Origin: Styela clava
Taxonomy: Eukaryota; Chordata; Ascidiacea; Stolidobranchia; Styelidae
DNA: 64,000 nucleotides
Assembly: GCF_964204865.1 (NCBI RefSeq)
Contig: NC_135255.1
Location: 10,383,135 to 10,447,134, forward strand
Direction: 5' to 3'
Shown: positions 35,150 through 46,839 of the stretch, piece after piece
How the letters are laid out: each line of letters starts with the position of its first letter
How positions within the stretch are numbered: position 1 is the stretch's first letter
Made by a program: the position numbers and the translations under genes
Notes under the pieces: generated by a model
Database searches by the model: none
What the model saw: the letters and a program-made list of their open reading frames with translations, nothing else
What the model was told of the DNA's origin: nothing

Positions 35150-37998
35150 GGGGAGAGTGGGGCACGGTGGCCCATGGGGCACAGTGGTCCAATCCACTCA
35201 CTAGCGACACCGGTGGTCGTACCGGGCACGTGACCAAACTGAAAAAAGTCACGGTCAAGCCTGTTCTCTAGGAAATTTATTTGCGCCGGTAGGTCGTATT
35301 GGAAAAAGTTAGGAGACTTTCGTTGTTTTTAGGTGGCCAAAGTAAAAATAAATTGCCGGAGTTTTTTCTTCTAAACTGCAGCCCGCATGACTTTTGTCGC
35401 CCATATTGGCATGCCAGGTAGGTGCCCCACAGTGGCTTATGACGGGGTATAAGATAGATCGGCACTCTAGCCTACTTGTCGTGAGAGGGTCAATTATCCC
35501 AAAATGGTGGGCTTGGGCACAGTGGGACATCAACCACGAGTACACACTGGGACGTGTCCCACTGAACCCCTCCACAGCTCTGTAGGGTTTGAGGGACCTA
35601 GAGTAGCCTACCTTCTGTCCCCGCTCCTGCTTGCTAGTTGCAATGTTGGATTATCTTCCTATTTCAGAGCAATGCTAATTGATTTAAATAAACAACTAGC
35701 AAAATGCCACGTAAAAGTAAAAGAAAAACCTCCATAGGACAGATCGATCCATTGGTAATGAAGAGAGCAGCGGAGCAGGTGATTCATGAAGGCAAAAAAC
35801 TGCGTACAACTGCAAGAGAAAATGCCATTCCCAAAACAACCCTATCAAGGTACGTCAAAAAACTGAAGTTTATGTCAGAAAGTTCTGTGTCCGACTCAGC
35901 GCCCTCAGATAGCCTCGAGTATTTTCGTCCTAACTACACGGTAAGAAGAATATTTTCGGATGAGGAAGAAGGTGAGCTTTCGAGTTATCTGCTACAGGCA
36001 TCCAGACACCACTACGGGCTTCGAAAAGACGAGGTTCGAGAGCTAGCGTATAAAATGGCAGTTAAAAATGGAACAAACATTCCGCGGTCATGGGTTGAGA
36101 ACAGTAGGGCAGGAAGCGACTGGCTGTACGGATTCATGCAGTGTCATTCTAGACTCTCTCTGCGCAAACCAGAAGCCACAAGTTTGTCGAGAGCTACCAG
36201 TTTCAACAGGAAAAATGTTGGCGAATTCTTTGATAACCTTGATTCCGTAATGAAGCGTAACAAGTTTGAGCCAAATTCCATATATAACATGGACGAAACC
36301 GGGTTAACTACCGTTCAAGTGCCGTCCAAGATCATTGCCGAAACAGGTATAAAGCAAGTGGGAAAGATTACTTCGGCCGAAAGGGGACTTCTTGTGACAA
36401 TGATAGGAGCAGTCAATGCACTAGGAAACTCCATACCTCCGTGCTTCATTTTTCCTAGAGTCAACTTCAGAGAACATATGCTGAGAGGTGCGCCACTTGG
36501 TGCAGCTGGGTTTGCAAACAAATCTGGTTGGATAAATTCAGAAATCTTTCTTTCATGGATGAAACATTTCGTAAAACATGCAAACTGCACACCTTCAACT
36601 CCCGCACTATTATTAATGAACAACCACAAGAGTCACATCACGATTGATTCTCTCAATTACGCAAAGGAAAATGGTCTGGTTCTCCTCACATTTCCACCCC
36701 ACTGTAGTCACAAACTACAGCCTCTGGACAGGTCAGTATACGGGCCGCTGAAACATTACTACAATAACGCCGTTGGTGCGTGGCTAACTCTTCCAGAACA
36801 TGCAGGCAAAACTCTTACGATATACGATATCGCCGGAGTTGCTAAAACAGCATACATTCGTGCGTTCACGCCTGAAAATATTCAGTCGGGATTTCGGGTG
36901 TCTGGAATATTTCCGTTTGATCGAGATATATTTGGCGACCATGAGTTCTTGTCTTCCTTTGTTACAGATCGCCCAGAACCAAAAGAAGATGATAGCGAAG
37001 AGTGTCAGGCTGCGCCAAGCAACGCCGATGTAAGCTCTTTGCCTGGGACCTCCGGCACTACTGCACATTTCTCACCAGAAGATGTCAGACCGTTCAACAA
37101 AGCCTGTCCGCGAAGAAAAAAGTGTGGGAGAAAGAGCTCAAAGACGCTTGTTCTCACGGATACGCCGGTGAAAGAGGCTTTAACAGCTAAATTGACTAAC
37201 TCACAATCCAAAATCAAAAGCTCTAAGAAGAACCCCAAGCGAAAGAAGGCTGCGGCACCTGCTGAAACGAGCAGTGATGAATCATCTGTCCCCTTGAATG
37301 ACGATAGCGATCTGGAAAGTGAAGTTGATTCCCGTGTAGACGATAGTGTAGACCGGGTGGCAGCTGTGGGGGATTTTGCCATTATTAAATTCAGTAGAAG
37401 GCGTGGTGAAAACGCGTTGCATTACGTCGGTAAAATTCTTGACAAGGACGACGACGAGAAGGAATTTGAAGTTATATTTATGCAAAGAATCCCGTCGAAA
37501 GCAACAAATTCCGCTTTTGTTTTCCCCGAAGATGAAGAAAGCACATTCGGGCTGGATGAAGAAGATGTAGTCTGTCGCCTTGAAGCTCCAGTTAAAGTTG
37601 GCGGCACGGCAAGAGCTTCCAGACACTACCGATTTAGTGAAGATCTCACACAATGGAATATCCAGTAGGTTTGAAGGACGAATAAGGGCTCGATATTTTA
37701 GCGAAATTTCTTTCCTGATGGTGTTTTGTTCTTTATAAATTATTTCCTTCACAGTGTCCCACTGTGACCCAACCACCGTCCCACTGTATACCGACGTCGG
37801 GGCACAGTGGGACAAAATTTTTTTTTAAAAAAAACTGGCTCACAGGAAAAATATTCCCATTGAGCAAATTCTTTGGTAGGAAATAAAAAGTTCGTTTCTC
37901 TTACAATGTAGTCATATGCTTTAGAAGTTGAAATAGCGTAGTAAATAGTTCGAAAATCGCCAAAGAAAAAATGAGGGCCACTGTGCCCCACTCTCCCC
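35150..37998 (+). mobile_element. pogo/Tigger-like DNA transposon, 2849 bp
   Basis: Inverted repeats of 24 bp (35150-35173 and 37975-37998, one mismatch) start GGGGAGAGTGGGGCAC. They are flanked by TA on both sides, the pogo/Tc1-mariner target duplication. Inside the ends the motif GGCACAGTGG or GTCCCACTG recurs in both orientations (near 35178, 35516, 35557, 37754, 37782 and 37801), as expected for subterminal transposase-binding repeats. One ORF fills the centre. Ends, spacing and ORF are all preserved, so the copy looks fairly young. Confidence 0.95.
35704..37668 (+). CDS. pogo/CENP-B type transposase, 654 aa, second catalytic Asp replaced
   Basis: Residues about 14-55 form a pipsqueak-type helix-turn-helix (AARENAIPKTTLSRYVKKL-like). 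About 80-165 is a CENP-B-type DNA-binding region with SLRKPEATSLSRATSFNR. About 190-400 is the DDE_1 catalytic domain. The first Asp is in YNMDETG (D197) and the third in LQPLDRSVYGP (D342). Where relatives have an (L)DNHxSH motif, this protein reads MNNHKSH, so residue 306 is Asn. The spacing to the third Asp is 35 residues. The tail is Lys-rich then acidic, followed by a C-terminal domain around VGDFAIIKF and HYVGKIL that I associate with such transposases. The family cuts and pastes DNA at TA sites. This copy should lack or have very low catalytic activity unless the Asn is tolerated, yet the frame is otherwise uninterrupted. DNA binding may persist. Confidence 0.95.
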   Translation: MPRKSKRKTSIGQIDPLVMKRAAEQVIHEGKKLRTTARENAIPKTTLSRYVKKLKFMSESSVSDSAPSDSLEYFRPNYTVRRIFSDEEEGELSSYLLQASRHHYGLRKDEVRELAYKMAVKNGTNIPRSWVENSRAGSDWLYGFMQCHSRLSLRKPEATSLSRATSFNRKNVGEFFDNLDSVMKRNKFEPNSIYNMDETGLTTVQVPSKIIAETGIKQVGKITSAERGLLVTMIGAVNALGNSIPPCFIFPRVNFREHMLRGAPLGAAGFANKSGWINSEIFLSWMKHFVKHANCTPSTPALLLMNNHKSHITIDSLNYAKENGLVLLTFPPHCSHKLQPLDRSVYGPLKHYYNNAVGAWLTLPEHAGKTLTIYDIAGVAKTAYIRAFTPENIQSGFRVSGIFPFDRDIFGDHEFLSSFVTDRPEPKEDDSEECQAAPSNADVSSLPGTSGTTAHFSPEDVRPFNKACPRRKKCGRKSSKTLVLTDTPVKEALTAKLTNSQSKIKSSKKNPKRKKAAAPAETSSDESSVPLNDDSDLESEVDSRVDDSVDRVAAVGDFAIIKFSRRRGENALHYVGKILDKDDDEKEFEVIFMQRIPSKATNSAFVFPEDEESTFGLDEEDVVCRLEAPVKVGGTARASRHYRFSEDLTQWNIQ

Positions 37999-38000
37999 TA

Positions 38001-41000
38001 CAAACTTTGGGTGTCGTTTCTCGATAACATGATAAGGTACCAAGGCCCAACAACCATCATGTGGGTGACAGCCTAGCTAGCCTCGACTAAGATTTCGTTG
38101 AGAATTTTAAATTTAACCAGGTACTGAACTTGTTGGGGGACATGTAATATGAAAATTAAAACGAATGCAAACGTACCGGTGCCCGTGGCAGTTCAAAGAC
38201 TGAACAACGCAATGAAAATGATGTCGCAATGAAACAAGAGAGCTACGCCCAAATATATGGATACGTCTGTTCGCAATACAATACGGTTTACCGTACCGTC
38301 AGATCACAGTCTACAAATATATTCACACCAAGCGAAGCAGTTCAGTAGGACACAAAATGGCGTCCGATGTCCGCAGAACGTTCAATGACGTCATAGCAAC
38401 AAAAACAAATCTCACAGAGCTAACAGAAATATTTAAAATGAATAAAAGTAATAGCCTTCTGGAGAAAAATTTCATCTTTAACCACTACAAATTTCAAAGC
38501 AATTGGTCCAGTGATCAAAGAGAAAAGCGGTTTTTTAATATTTCCACTAGATGTCCAAAAAGTGTCAAAGAAGAACAAGAACAACATAACAACAAAACGA
38601 TCGTTATGTCCACTAAACGTGTCCAATAACCAGATACGCAACAATGAACAGATCGGAATAGTTGCCGGTGCTATAGTTGAAATGAAAATAATCTATGATG
38701 TTTGACAGATTACAAAAACCATTTGGCAAAAAACTTTATATTTGTGTAGAACTGCTTTTGGTTGATACCTATTTGTTTTTTCGTCTCGCGGAACACCAAG
38801 ATACAAGATGGTGGAACTGATAATGAAAAAAGGTGTAATGTATTCACTTTCTGCATCAACTTGCAAAACCGGGTTTTTACAGAGTCTTTCGAGGCTTACA
38901 GTTTTAAGTTAACAATCCATTAAGAAGGGTGGTTTCCAAAAATTTAGTCTAAATTTGACAATTAAACATTAGACCGTCCGTCAATGATATTGAACCGTTA
39001 ACGAAAAGGCCATGCTCTACAAACTGACACGGGGTCTCTCAGCCTGTTTAGATAGCAAGGCCTGCCTGCCTGTTTGTCGCCAGTTTGGAGACGACTCAGA
39101 GTGCAATGGCGACCTATTCCTGTCCCGCGGAACACTCCGAAGAAACTCGAGTAACAGCAGTGTTTCACCGAACGCAGTTTGAGAAACACAGTAGAAACTC
39201 TATAAATATAACTTGTAAATGCCCTAATCCGTTCCAAGCTGCCACAAAACTCGGACATAATGTTTGTATTCATTGTAATAATGATTAAAACCCATAAAAA
39301 ATACATGTTGAAATTAGATTACTGCATATAGTGAATAGAAAAGGTACACATGGGAAGAAAAAATCATATGAACAACGAATAAAAACTACTTACGGTATAT
39401 TTGTTTTCATTCGGCGTTGGCCAACTAGGCTAAGCGGAGATGGTGGATAGTGGGAGGACGGCGGTCGCAGAAAGTGAGAGGAGGCGTTTGGCAGCTAAAA
39501 GAGAATGCAATGTACGAAAATGAGCACACGCACGTGAAATTCAAAATTAGAATTTACTTTATTACTTCCTCACTTTATTTTGCTTTTAATTCTTTTTATT
39601 TTTTTTTCATTTCAATATCTTTTGTTTCAACTATTACGCGTCTCCTCACTGGATTTCGGGCTTTCATTTTTAAATTTGCTCACGAAACCTTTTCACGATT
39701 CAGAAAACGCAAATGTTATTGCGCGATCATCGTCATAATCAAACGAGTGAACTCGATTAATGTTGGAGGATTTAGAAAGGAAATCGTGTTTTAATTTTCG
39801 AGTCGGCGCGGATTTTAATATTTCATGTCGGCAGTTATGATTTTATTTTTGGTTATAAATTAATACCGTCAACTTAAACTGAACGATATTGTCATAAAAG
39901 ACGCCGGTATAACGATAAAATCCGCGATAGATACTAAATAATATTTAGGAGCAATTTTATACGCTCCAAATAAAATATTTTCATTCAAAAACATCCTTAC
40001 GTTGTTATAAACACTTTCAGTCGGAGCCAATTGAAATCCTTTCATGTCGACTGTAATTTATTGTCCCGTCGCACACGGCTGCCTTTGATTGCGATAAAAA
40101 ATGAAATAATTGTACAATGTTTTAAATCAAAACGTGGACCGCGGCACTAGGATATGTGCGCCATATTCGGTATTCGTATAAACACAAAAAACGATATTCG
40201 AAGGTCGAACTATTCGAAAATTCAATTCAGACTGGACATCTCTGCATCGAGCACTACAATAAATTAACCTAAATTAAAGAAATATCACTACACACGTTTT
40301 TTGTTTTCGGTTTTCAGCCTTTCGTATGTAGCAAATCTTAAGTTGGTCGAAGCAATATTTTTACGAAAAGAATTTTTGTAAGCATACATTATTTTTAAGG
40401 TTGAAGGGATTGAGATTTTCAAAGTTATACAAATTCATTTATTCGACTTCATTCCAATTTTTAATCTTAAATCGGTAAAAATATGAAATTATTACCCTGA
40501 ATGAAAAAATATGAGATCTATAAAGTTTAACTGACATTATTATAGAACAAGCCTTTACAATTTAAAACGATATAAAATGAATAATAGTTTAAAATTGATT
40601 GTCGAGGTTGGGGCCCCTAGGCTGTAGCCTATCTTGAATAATGGTTTATCCGGCCCTTGTTCGATTCCCATGAGGAAAGTGACAATGTGAGGGATTGTTG
40701 GACTTCTTGTTAATGTCTTGTCGGTTGCATCTTCCTCCGCCAACCACGATTGCGGACGCATTGCACTGAGGCTTGAGAAGGCGTGTATTGGCAAGTTATC
40801 GATATGTGTGGCATTTCGAGAGGTTTATTGCGAATAAGAAGCAATTGGCAATATTTTATATCCATTTTTCTCGTTTTAGTTAACCTATTTGATACAAAAA
40901 TATGAAATAATACAGCTATTTTAAACAAAACAGGCAAAAAAACTTGATCTAAAACAATTATTTTAAAACAATTCTTTTTTAATTAATTCCTATAACTTTA

Positions 41001-41036
41001 AGCATCAATTCCTATTCATGTACTCTAGATTAGAGT
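38001..41036. other. Repeat-rich spacer without a supportable gene
   Basis: A 90-aa frame at 38357-38629 and a 114-aa frame at 39450-39794 have no known motif. The first lies in sequence that reads like transposon debris. A hAT-type remnant lies at 38755-39195. The rest, including 40600-40800 with a possible tRNA-like B box (GTTCGATTCCC near 40657), is unassigned. Confidence 0.4.
38755..39195. mobile_element. Decayed hAT-type element
   Basis: The right end, reverse-complemented, reads GTGTTTCTCAAACTGCG, a classic hAT-type terminus. Facing it near 38788 is TCGTCTCGCGGAACACC, and CCGCGGAACACTCC recurs near 39125, as is usual inside such ends. The left tip is diverged and no duplication could be defined. 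Confidence 0.45.
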
Positions 41037-42963
41037 CTACACTTTCTCGCCGTGATAAGGAATTCCGGAAAGCCATATTATATTGGTTGTTCCAACAACA
41101 TTAAATGCAGCGTCTGTTACAGGAAACTCCCAAACAGTAGCTCCAGATTTCGCTGTATTCAACTCCAAATCCCCGTCATGTTCAGGACCATGAATGTATT
41201 TGCTGTTGTCAGTGCATTGGATTGTAACTCCTGATCCAGATTGGTTATATATGAATTTTCTGTTTCGACACAAAAATACTGGTGACTTCGTGTACTATTA
41301 TATATATATAATATAGTCACTAACCACAACAATTATAAATATCTTACGCCGCATTGCTGGAATCTCCAAAAACTAGATCTTTAGTGATGTGACACCTGCC
41401 GGACGAAAATTGAAGAATGTGGCCGGTACTGGGTGTGATTTTCCAATTCTGTGTCGCACTGGTTTGTACTTGTTGGACAGGATATTTATCGACAGGACCA
41501 GAAGATAACCATTTCTTGGATTCGGTACCATGATTTATTTGTGCGCTATACAATGACGGGAAACTGAAAAAGAAACATAATATTTTATCACAAGAATCCA
41601 CCGATATTGATAAATGATTGTCTAAGTGGATCTGCAAACGTATAATGCAGGGGTGAGGTAGCAATACTATTCTGAGCGATTTAATCATCTTGCTACAGAC
41701 TGCCAACAGCCACTGCCCATAGTTAAAAATTTATTGCTAAAAATGATTACTAAAAATGCGCGGAGGCCAACAGTTTGCCTCTGACTTCAACGATGTAGAG
41801 CAGGGTTTCGCAATTTGTTTTTTCGTCTTGACAATTGAAAATTGTTGTTGTTGTTGTTATATGTTTTATGGTGCTTACAACTTCAGTGGTCTTTTGCACC
41901 TTTGATCAATTCAAATTCAAAAATACTAAAATAACATATAATACAATATTTACGAATATATAATGATACAATTGAATCAATTACAATAAGTAATTATTTC
42001 TAAACATTTCTGCCCGTAAACAAAACAAATTCGATAACAGTGTCAATAATGTCCATGTTACTAAGCACTTCGTCCAAAGTCATTTCCAATTTAAGTTTTC
42101 TGGCTTTGCTAATGACTTCCGTATTCCATTTTATTTTGTATCAAAATATGATTTTGCTTCTGAGACGGAAAGTGGCAGGATTGCATCAAGGGCCGACGGT
42201 CGATGATATTGAACGGTCATCGAGAAGGCCGTGCTGGATTTATAAAATAACAAAAAAAAAAATCACTACCTTGCTATAGCAATAACTCGAAATATGGCTA
42301 ATTGATTCACAAATGTTGACAAATTTACTAATCGATTCCTGTTTTATTTTGGAAATATGTGACTTCATTAACACATTTTACTTGGTGTTTATGTAGTATA
42401 CTCGAAACAACAGCACTCATTTGGCTTGTGACTAAGTGATCAAACAGTGTAGTCGCTCGCCTAGCTTTGGGCATTGGAATAAAATTGTTGAGACTCGTAC
42501 TTGACTCAAGATTTAAACCTTGGGATCGAAAATTGGTGGGCATCGGACGGGCGTACCTTCAGGTGAATTAAGAATTTAATATACTGAAAAGATGGCTTTT
42601 ATATTGGAAAGCAAGTATACCTTGCTTTTATGACTTCGCTCTTTACCATTTTTTTCATTTTGACTGTATTATCAGTTACGTCCAAACTGTAGATTACGTA
42701 GAGTAGTTGTCCATCTGCAGAAGGCAAGCCAAATTTCCAACTTGGCTCGTCTAGGGTAGTTGTTCTTTCTATTTTCCAAAAATGGTTCTTGGTTGAATCA
42801 TGTTTTACGCTAATGGGATCATTTTCTTTCACAAATTCATCTTTAATCCATTTGTTGCCGCTTCTGTCTCATTTCCTGATTCGTTGTCGCTGGCGCGTTG
42901 CTCGACTTTACTTTTAGGAGCCACAGCTTCATTTTTCTTACCGCAACATCCGAAAAGACACAT
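41037..42963 (-). pseudogene. Repeat-protein family copy 2, exon 2 missing
   Basis: Exon 1 is 42963-42621, exon 3 is 41563-41348 and exon 4 is 41259-41037. Exon 1 begins MCLFGCCGKK, unlike the MEWF/MSWF starts of copies 1 and 3, then joins the family sequence at GNKWIKDEFVKEN. A one-base deletion near 42864 breaks the frame there: exon 1 is 343 nt where 3n+2 is needed. No exon 2 was found in the about 1 kb between exons 1 and 3. Exons 3 and 4 are open and very close to the other copies, with the same 216-nt exon 3. An extra splice (acceptor GACAG) could in principle bypass the frameshift. Confidence 0.65.
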
Positions 42964-43066
42964 CGTTTATTATATTTATTGCGCTGAGGAAAGAATAACT
43001 ATCAATCAACACAATGTTAAATTGACGTATTATGTTATCAATAATCGGTATTGCCAGAAGTTAAAC

Positions 43067-43385
43067 CAGGGATGAGAAAGGTTTTTAGATCAGGGGCCAA
43101 AAATTTGGTCAATCTGGACTGGCGGGCCAAGTAAGTGTGACGTAAAAAGTTACATTTTATGAACAAAATTTACATTGTTACAAAAGCAAAAAATGGGAAA
43201 CAATAAACCTCTTGCCAAGACTAAATTTAATCGCAATCTCAACAAATCACTTCAGCTATTTTTTTTTAGCCAAAACATGAAAAATTTGGTTCTAGTTTTG
43301 TTGCGGCAGCATTAGGCGAGCAGATTGAATTACTCAACGGGCCGGATTTGTCTCGCGTGCCGTAGTTTTCCCATGTCAGAGGTCA
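43067..43385. mobile_element. Probable hAT-type remnant
   Basis: The left tip CAGGGATGAGAAAGG is followed by CAGGGGCC and GGCGGGCCAAG. The right part has GGGCCGGATTTG and GCCGTAGTTTTCCCATG, a combination usual in hAT-type nonautonomous elements. The flanks AGTTAAAC and GTCAACAA are only partly alike. Confidence 0.45.
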
Positions 43386-43959
43386 ACAATACTTAAAAAA
43401 CTAAAAGTGCCGGACGACACAAAAGAGCAACAGTTAGTGAGACGCAAACAATTCTACAACGCGTGTGCCAGTAATTATTCCAACAATACAAAATCATTCC
43501 GAATAATACGTATACGGGGGTGTATTAATATCGCGCCCAAAATTAATAAGTAAATCGAAATATGACTTCGAAAATCCCTACTCTCTCGTAATAGTCGTTT
43601 TTGCATTTTTACAATCTAGAAAAATACTTTTTGCAATATTAGGTTTTGTATATGAATACTGAGTGTAATTTCACGAGAATGTGGTTTGTAGTATAATATA
43701 TACACAGTACCAGCTTAAAAACATTTTTGCAAAAATCACTATTGGTAAAACATCTGGTGCTAAATTCACAAAACTTTTTCGCCCACCTCGAAGCTTTCTG
43801 TAATATCATTCAACCTCATCACAATTTTGAACCTACGTGAATCAATGATCATTGTCTTCATCTTAACTATTTTATATATAAGAAGTATATATATTTTCCT
43901 TACCAACAATTCGTCGTTTTTATAAACTTTTGTTAATACGAAGTCCATGGACGACAAAC

Positions 43960-44690
43960 AGTGGCCGTGTGCCACATTGTGCTAAGCGTTAGGAAGACGC
44001 TCGCCATCGCACACCTGATTACCCTGCGCGGTACCCAGTTTCGAATCCCGCGGGAGTAGGGGCGGACACTTTCCATAATTCTTTTTTTTTTGGGGGGGGG
44101 GGGGCAAACTAGGATATCCTACCGAAAAACACCGCGCCAAAGTCGGAACTTCCCATTGCCGTCTGCAACAAGCACCGCGATTACGCGTTCGTTAAAAGAG
44201 CCGCCTATTTAAGCGTATAATGATTTTTCTGTCGCGTAAAATATTCAATCCATGACAGCCACGAGATTCTAAAATGTCCTTATAAATTAATTTAATTGTG
44301 TGCAACGTAACTCGCGGTTGCGACTTCTTGCGTCAAAATAAAAATATTACTAAACTAAAGTACCATGGCGATTATTATTATTATTATTATTTGGGGGTCA
44401 GGGGGCGACCGCCCCCCTTCGCCCAAACCCCCGGGTGTCCGCCCCTGCGTGGGAGATGATTATGTGCAAGGGGGTTCGACTCCTCGCCGTATGGTGGTTC
44501 ACGTAATCTCTCGTAGGTTACGGCTTCCTCTATCACCAATTCCGTGCATCTGACAAATGACCTGCTAGCTAATTCCATACCCAACATGGAATGATAACCG
44601 AAAGAAAGGCTATTCCCTTTGCTCTCAACCGAGATAGATATGTAACTCTTATCCTTCTAATAAGAGACAGTTATCCATAATGTCAGCCTT
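43960..44690 (+). mobile_element. tRNA-derived SINE copy, interrupted by a MITE
   Basis: The tRNA-like head has an A-box-like TGTGCTAAGCGTTAGG and a B box GTTTCGAATCC (near 44040-44050). The body continues after the insertion with GATTATGTGCAAGGGG, GACTCCTCGCCGTA and GGTTACGGCTTCCTC. Related copies on the minus strand are at 49490-49790, 53280-53590 and 60340-60600. Confidence 0.7.
44057..44447. mobile_element. hAT-like MITE inserted in a SINE, 391 bp
   Basis: Inverted termini YAGGGGCGGACAC (12 of 13 exact) sit at both ends. The flanks CGCGGGAG and CGTGGGAG form an 8-bp duplication with one mismatch, and the SINE sequence resumes after it. Its interior resembles part of the element at 55204 (AATATTCAATCCATGACA and CTCGCGGTTGCG), so the two families are related. 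It contains poly-G and ATT runs. Confidence 0.85.
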
Positions 44691-45559
44691 TCTACCACTA
44701 TAAACTTGATTGACAGAATTGTATTGAAATTTGAATGACACACTGATGCTATATTCAATTTCCATTTGATTGCTTCCGCCTATATTACCACCTATTCCGG
44801 CTATTGTTTTGATTCTTTTATTTCGAAAGCGTACTGTTTTTCTATTTCAATTTCCTCGAGTTACTTGGCTTTCTGTGATGGAATACATTCATCGTCATCT
44901 AATCATTTGGTTTTACTCTGTTTTTTTGTTTTCATATTGTTGTACTGAGCTTTAATTTAATGAGTGTGAATCAAGTTATCTGCCAACTTTATTAAAAAAA
45001 GTCGATTTACCTCACTCATTTTTCAGATATTAGCGATCAAAGCCCCATGTTCTCAGCAAGACATTATTCGCCGACTCTCGATAAAACTTTAATATCAATG
45101 CATTGATGAATATGTATATGACGTTACAAAGAAAAGGGATTTACCACTTTATGGAATTTATATTTGTAATCCTTTAAATTGTGTCTAAGTTTTTTTTCCC
45201 TACATTTTTATTATTGGTGATTTGAAAAATACGATCGCAGACAGTATAAAAGTTTTGTAATTTAGTCTATGTTCGTGATTGCGGTTGCCAATTTTTTATA
45301 TACGCTACAAAATCCACAGCAAAGAGAAATAACAATGGCTCGGTTGCAAAAAAACCGCTGAAGTTCGTCATCGCAAAAAAGCATGCATTAAAATCTTATA
45401 TATTAATCAATACCCCACCCCTGTGATTATTAAGTGCAATATTATGTCGAGCCACCCAAAGATCAATAAAACTTGTTGACGACTCCCGAATCAGTGAAGA
45501 CCCGCAGTGAAAAGCGTTATGTTACAAAATAAAATAAATACAAAAAACAGCTTCAAGAG

Positions 45560-45945
45560 CCTCAAGAGAGTAAACGAGAATATCGGTCAGAGACCGAAGA
45601 CTTATCGATCGAAAGTTAGGGGATCCCAAAACAGCGCTTTTACTCCATAGTGACACCTTGTGTCCCGTCACTAATTAATTAATAACTGGCTAACTATACG
45701 ACATAATTCGCCCAAAATCAATAGGCTTCTGGTCCGAGATATGATGAATGCACCGCGAATGCAAAATATAGAGCAGATTCAATTTCGCTTTTGTGAGATA
45801 TCGCGTGCATCTAACAGACATACAGACAGACAGACAGACAGACAAATACCTATCAACATATTTACCGATTAAAATCGATAAGTAATAATGCAAAACGTAC
45901 ACACAGCGTTATTTTCTCTCTTCACTGAACATACGGTTCGCGTTG
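45560..45945 (-). repeat. Dispersed repeat related to 50325-51069
   Basis: On the minus strand it reads TTACTTATCGAT...GGTAAATATGTTGATAGG, a CTGT tetranucleotide run, then GATGCACGCGATATCTCAC, TCGGACCAGAAGCCTATTG and ATTAATTAATTAGTGA. The same order occurs on the plus strand at 50325-51069. The class is unknown. Confidence 0.8.
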
Positions 45946-46632
45946 TTTAGCTGTAAACGGGGCCAAAATATGAGCTACTCTTTTTTATTCTATGGATAAC
46001 AACAAATTTACCTGAATGTTTCGTTTCTATCGTCACATAAATTTCAGTGAAATTGGATATTAGAACAATTCTCAGTTGATCGGATTCGTAACGGGTTCAC
46101 TACTGCAACGCCATTGTTTCTTTTTTTTATATGTTGATATAATAACTGAATGAAGACACCGCGTGTCTACCAAGTATTTTACCGAAGCTGAATAAGATCG
46201 CGGTGCTCAAATACATGGAAATGAATTTTAAAAATCGGCGTCATATGAATATACGTATCCGTTATAAAGGTGTCATAGTGTAAAATCTATGTATAGTCGG
46301 CGGTGAACAAAAACATATCAGTATTTTACCATAGCAACTTGCATTTGAATACACTGCCAAGAATTTGAATAGTTGCGCAACATAGAGCATTCGATTCTGG
46401 GTTTTAAGGGGGTGCATTCGCGATAGGCAATGAAACACCTTGTGATAAAACTACCTTAATCAAATTTATTATGGAAATGTGACGGTTAAACATGATAATA
46501 TTCCGTCTATTCATGAAGAAGTCCACTTTTCACTGATGCCGATTAGAGCCACGCACAGTGCAATTTTCAAAGGCATACTTGTGGGGTAGCGGAAAGTTCA
46601 ATCAGTTCACAGGTGGGTGTCTCCAAAATGCC

Positions 46633-46836
46633 GTGTCCGACTTGTACCACATGTCACACTTAACCCACGTGTATCACGTGTCCCACCACTTGTCCCACGT
46701 GTACCACTTGTACAAGGTGTCCCACTTGTGCCACATGTCACACCCAACCCACTTGTACCACGTGTCACACTTGTACCATGTGTCCTACATGTCACACTTA
46801 ACCCACGTGTCCCACTTGTTTCACGTGCCCCACTCG
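46633..46836 (+). repeat. 9-bp minisatellite, about 22 units
   Basis: Units follow CAC(G/T/A)TGTCC or CAC-TGTAC in near-perfect 9-base phase, with variant units such as CACTTAACC. Six CACGTG E-box hexamers are visible. A longer block (CACATGTCACACTTAACCCA) recurs, which shows a higher-order period. Open frames on both strands are a consequence of the period and are not genes. Confidence 0.9.
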
Positions 46837-46839
46837 GCA

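Larger units (their letters stand above)
43475..45050 (+). repeat. Left arm of a 1.19-kb inverted repeat pair
   Basis: It matches the reverse complement of 49125-50312 from AACAATAC-AAATCATTCCG to GATATTAGCGATC. Without the 391-bp element at 44057 the arm is about 1185 bp, nearly the same as the right arm, so the two are colinear and full length though diverged. It contains a tRNA-derived SINE. Confidence 0.8.

Noticed and set aside
38972-39013. Similarity to 42190-42232 (GATATTGAACGGTCATCGAG type)
   Set aside because: A short shared repeat of about 40 bases; class and ends could not be defined, so it is not listed as an element.
39450-39794. 114-aa frame rich in Phe and Ile
   Set aside because: Composition follows the T-rich sequence; no family resemblance.
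40650-40680. tRNA-like B box GTTCGATTCCC
   Set aside because: No matching A box or cloverleaf could be drawn around it.
44360-44590. Frames of 62-66 aa on both strands
   Set aside because: They lie across the MITE end and SINE body and are not coding.
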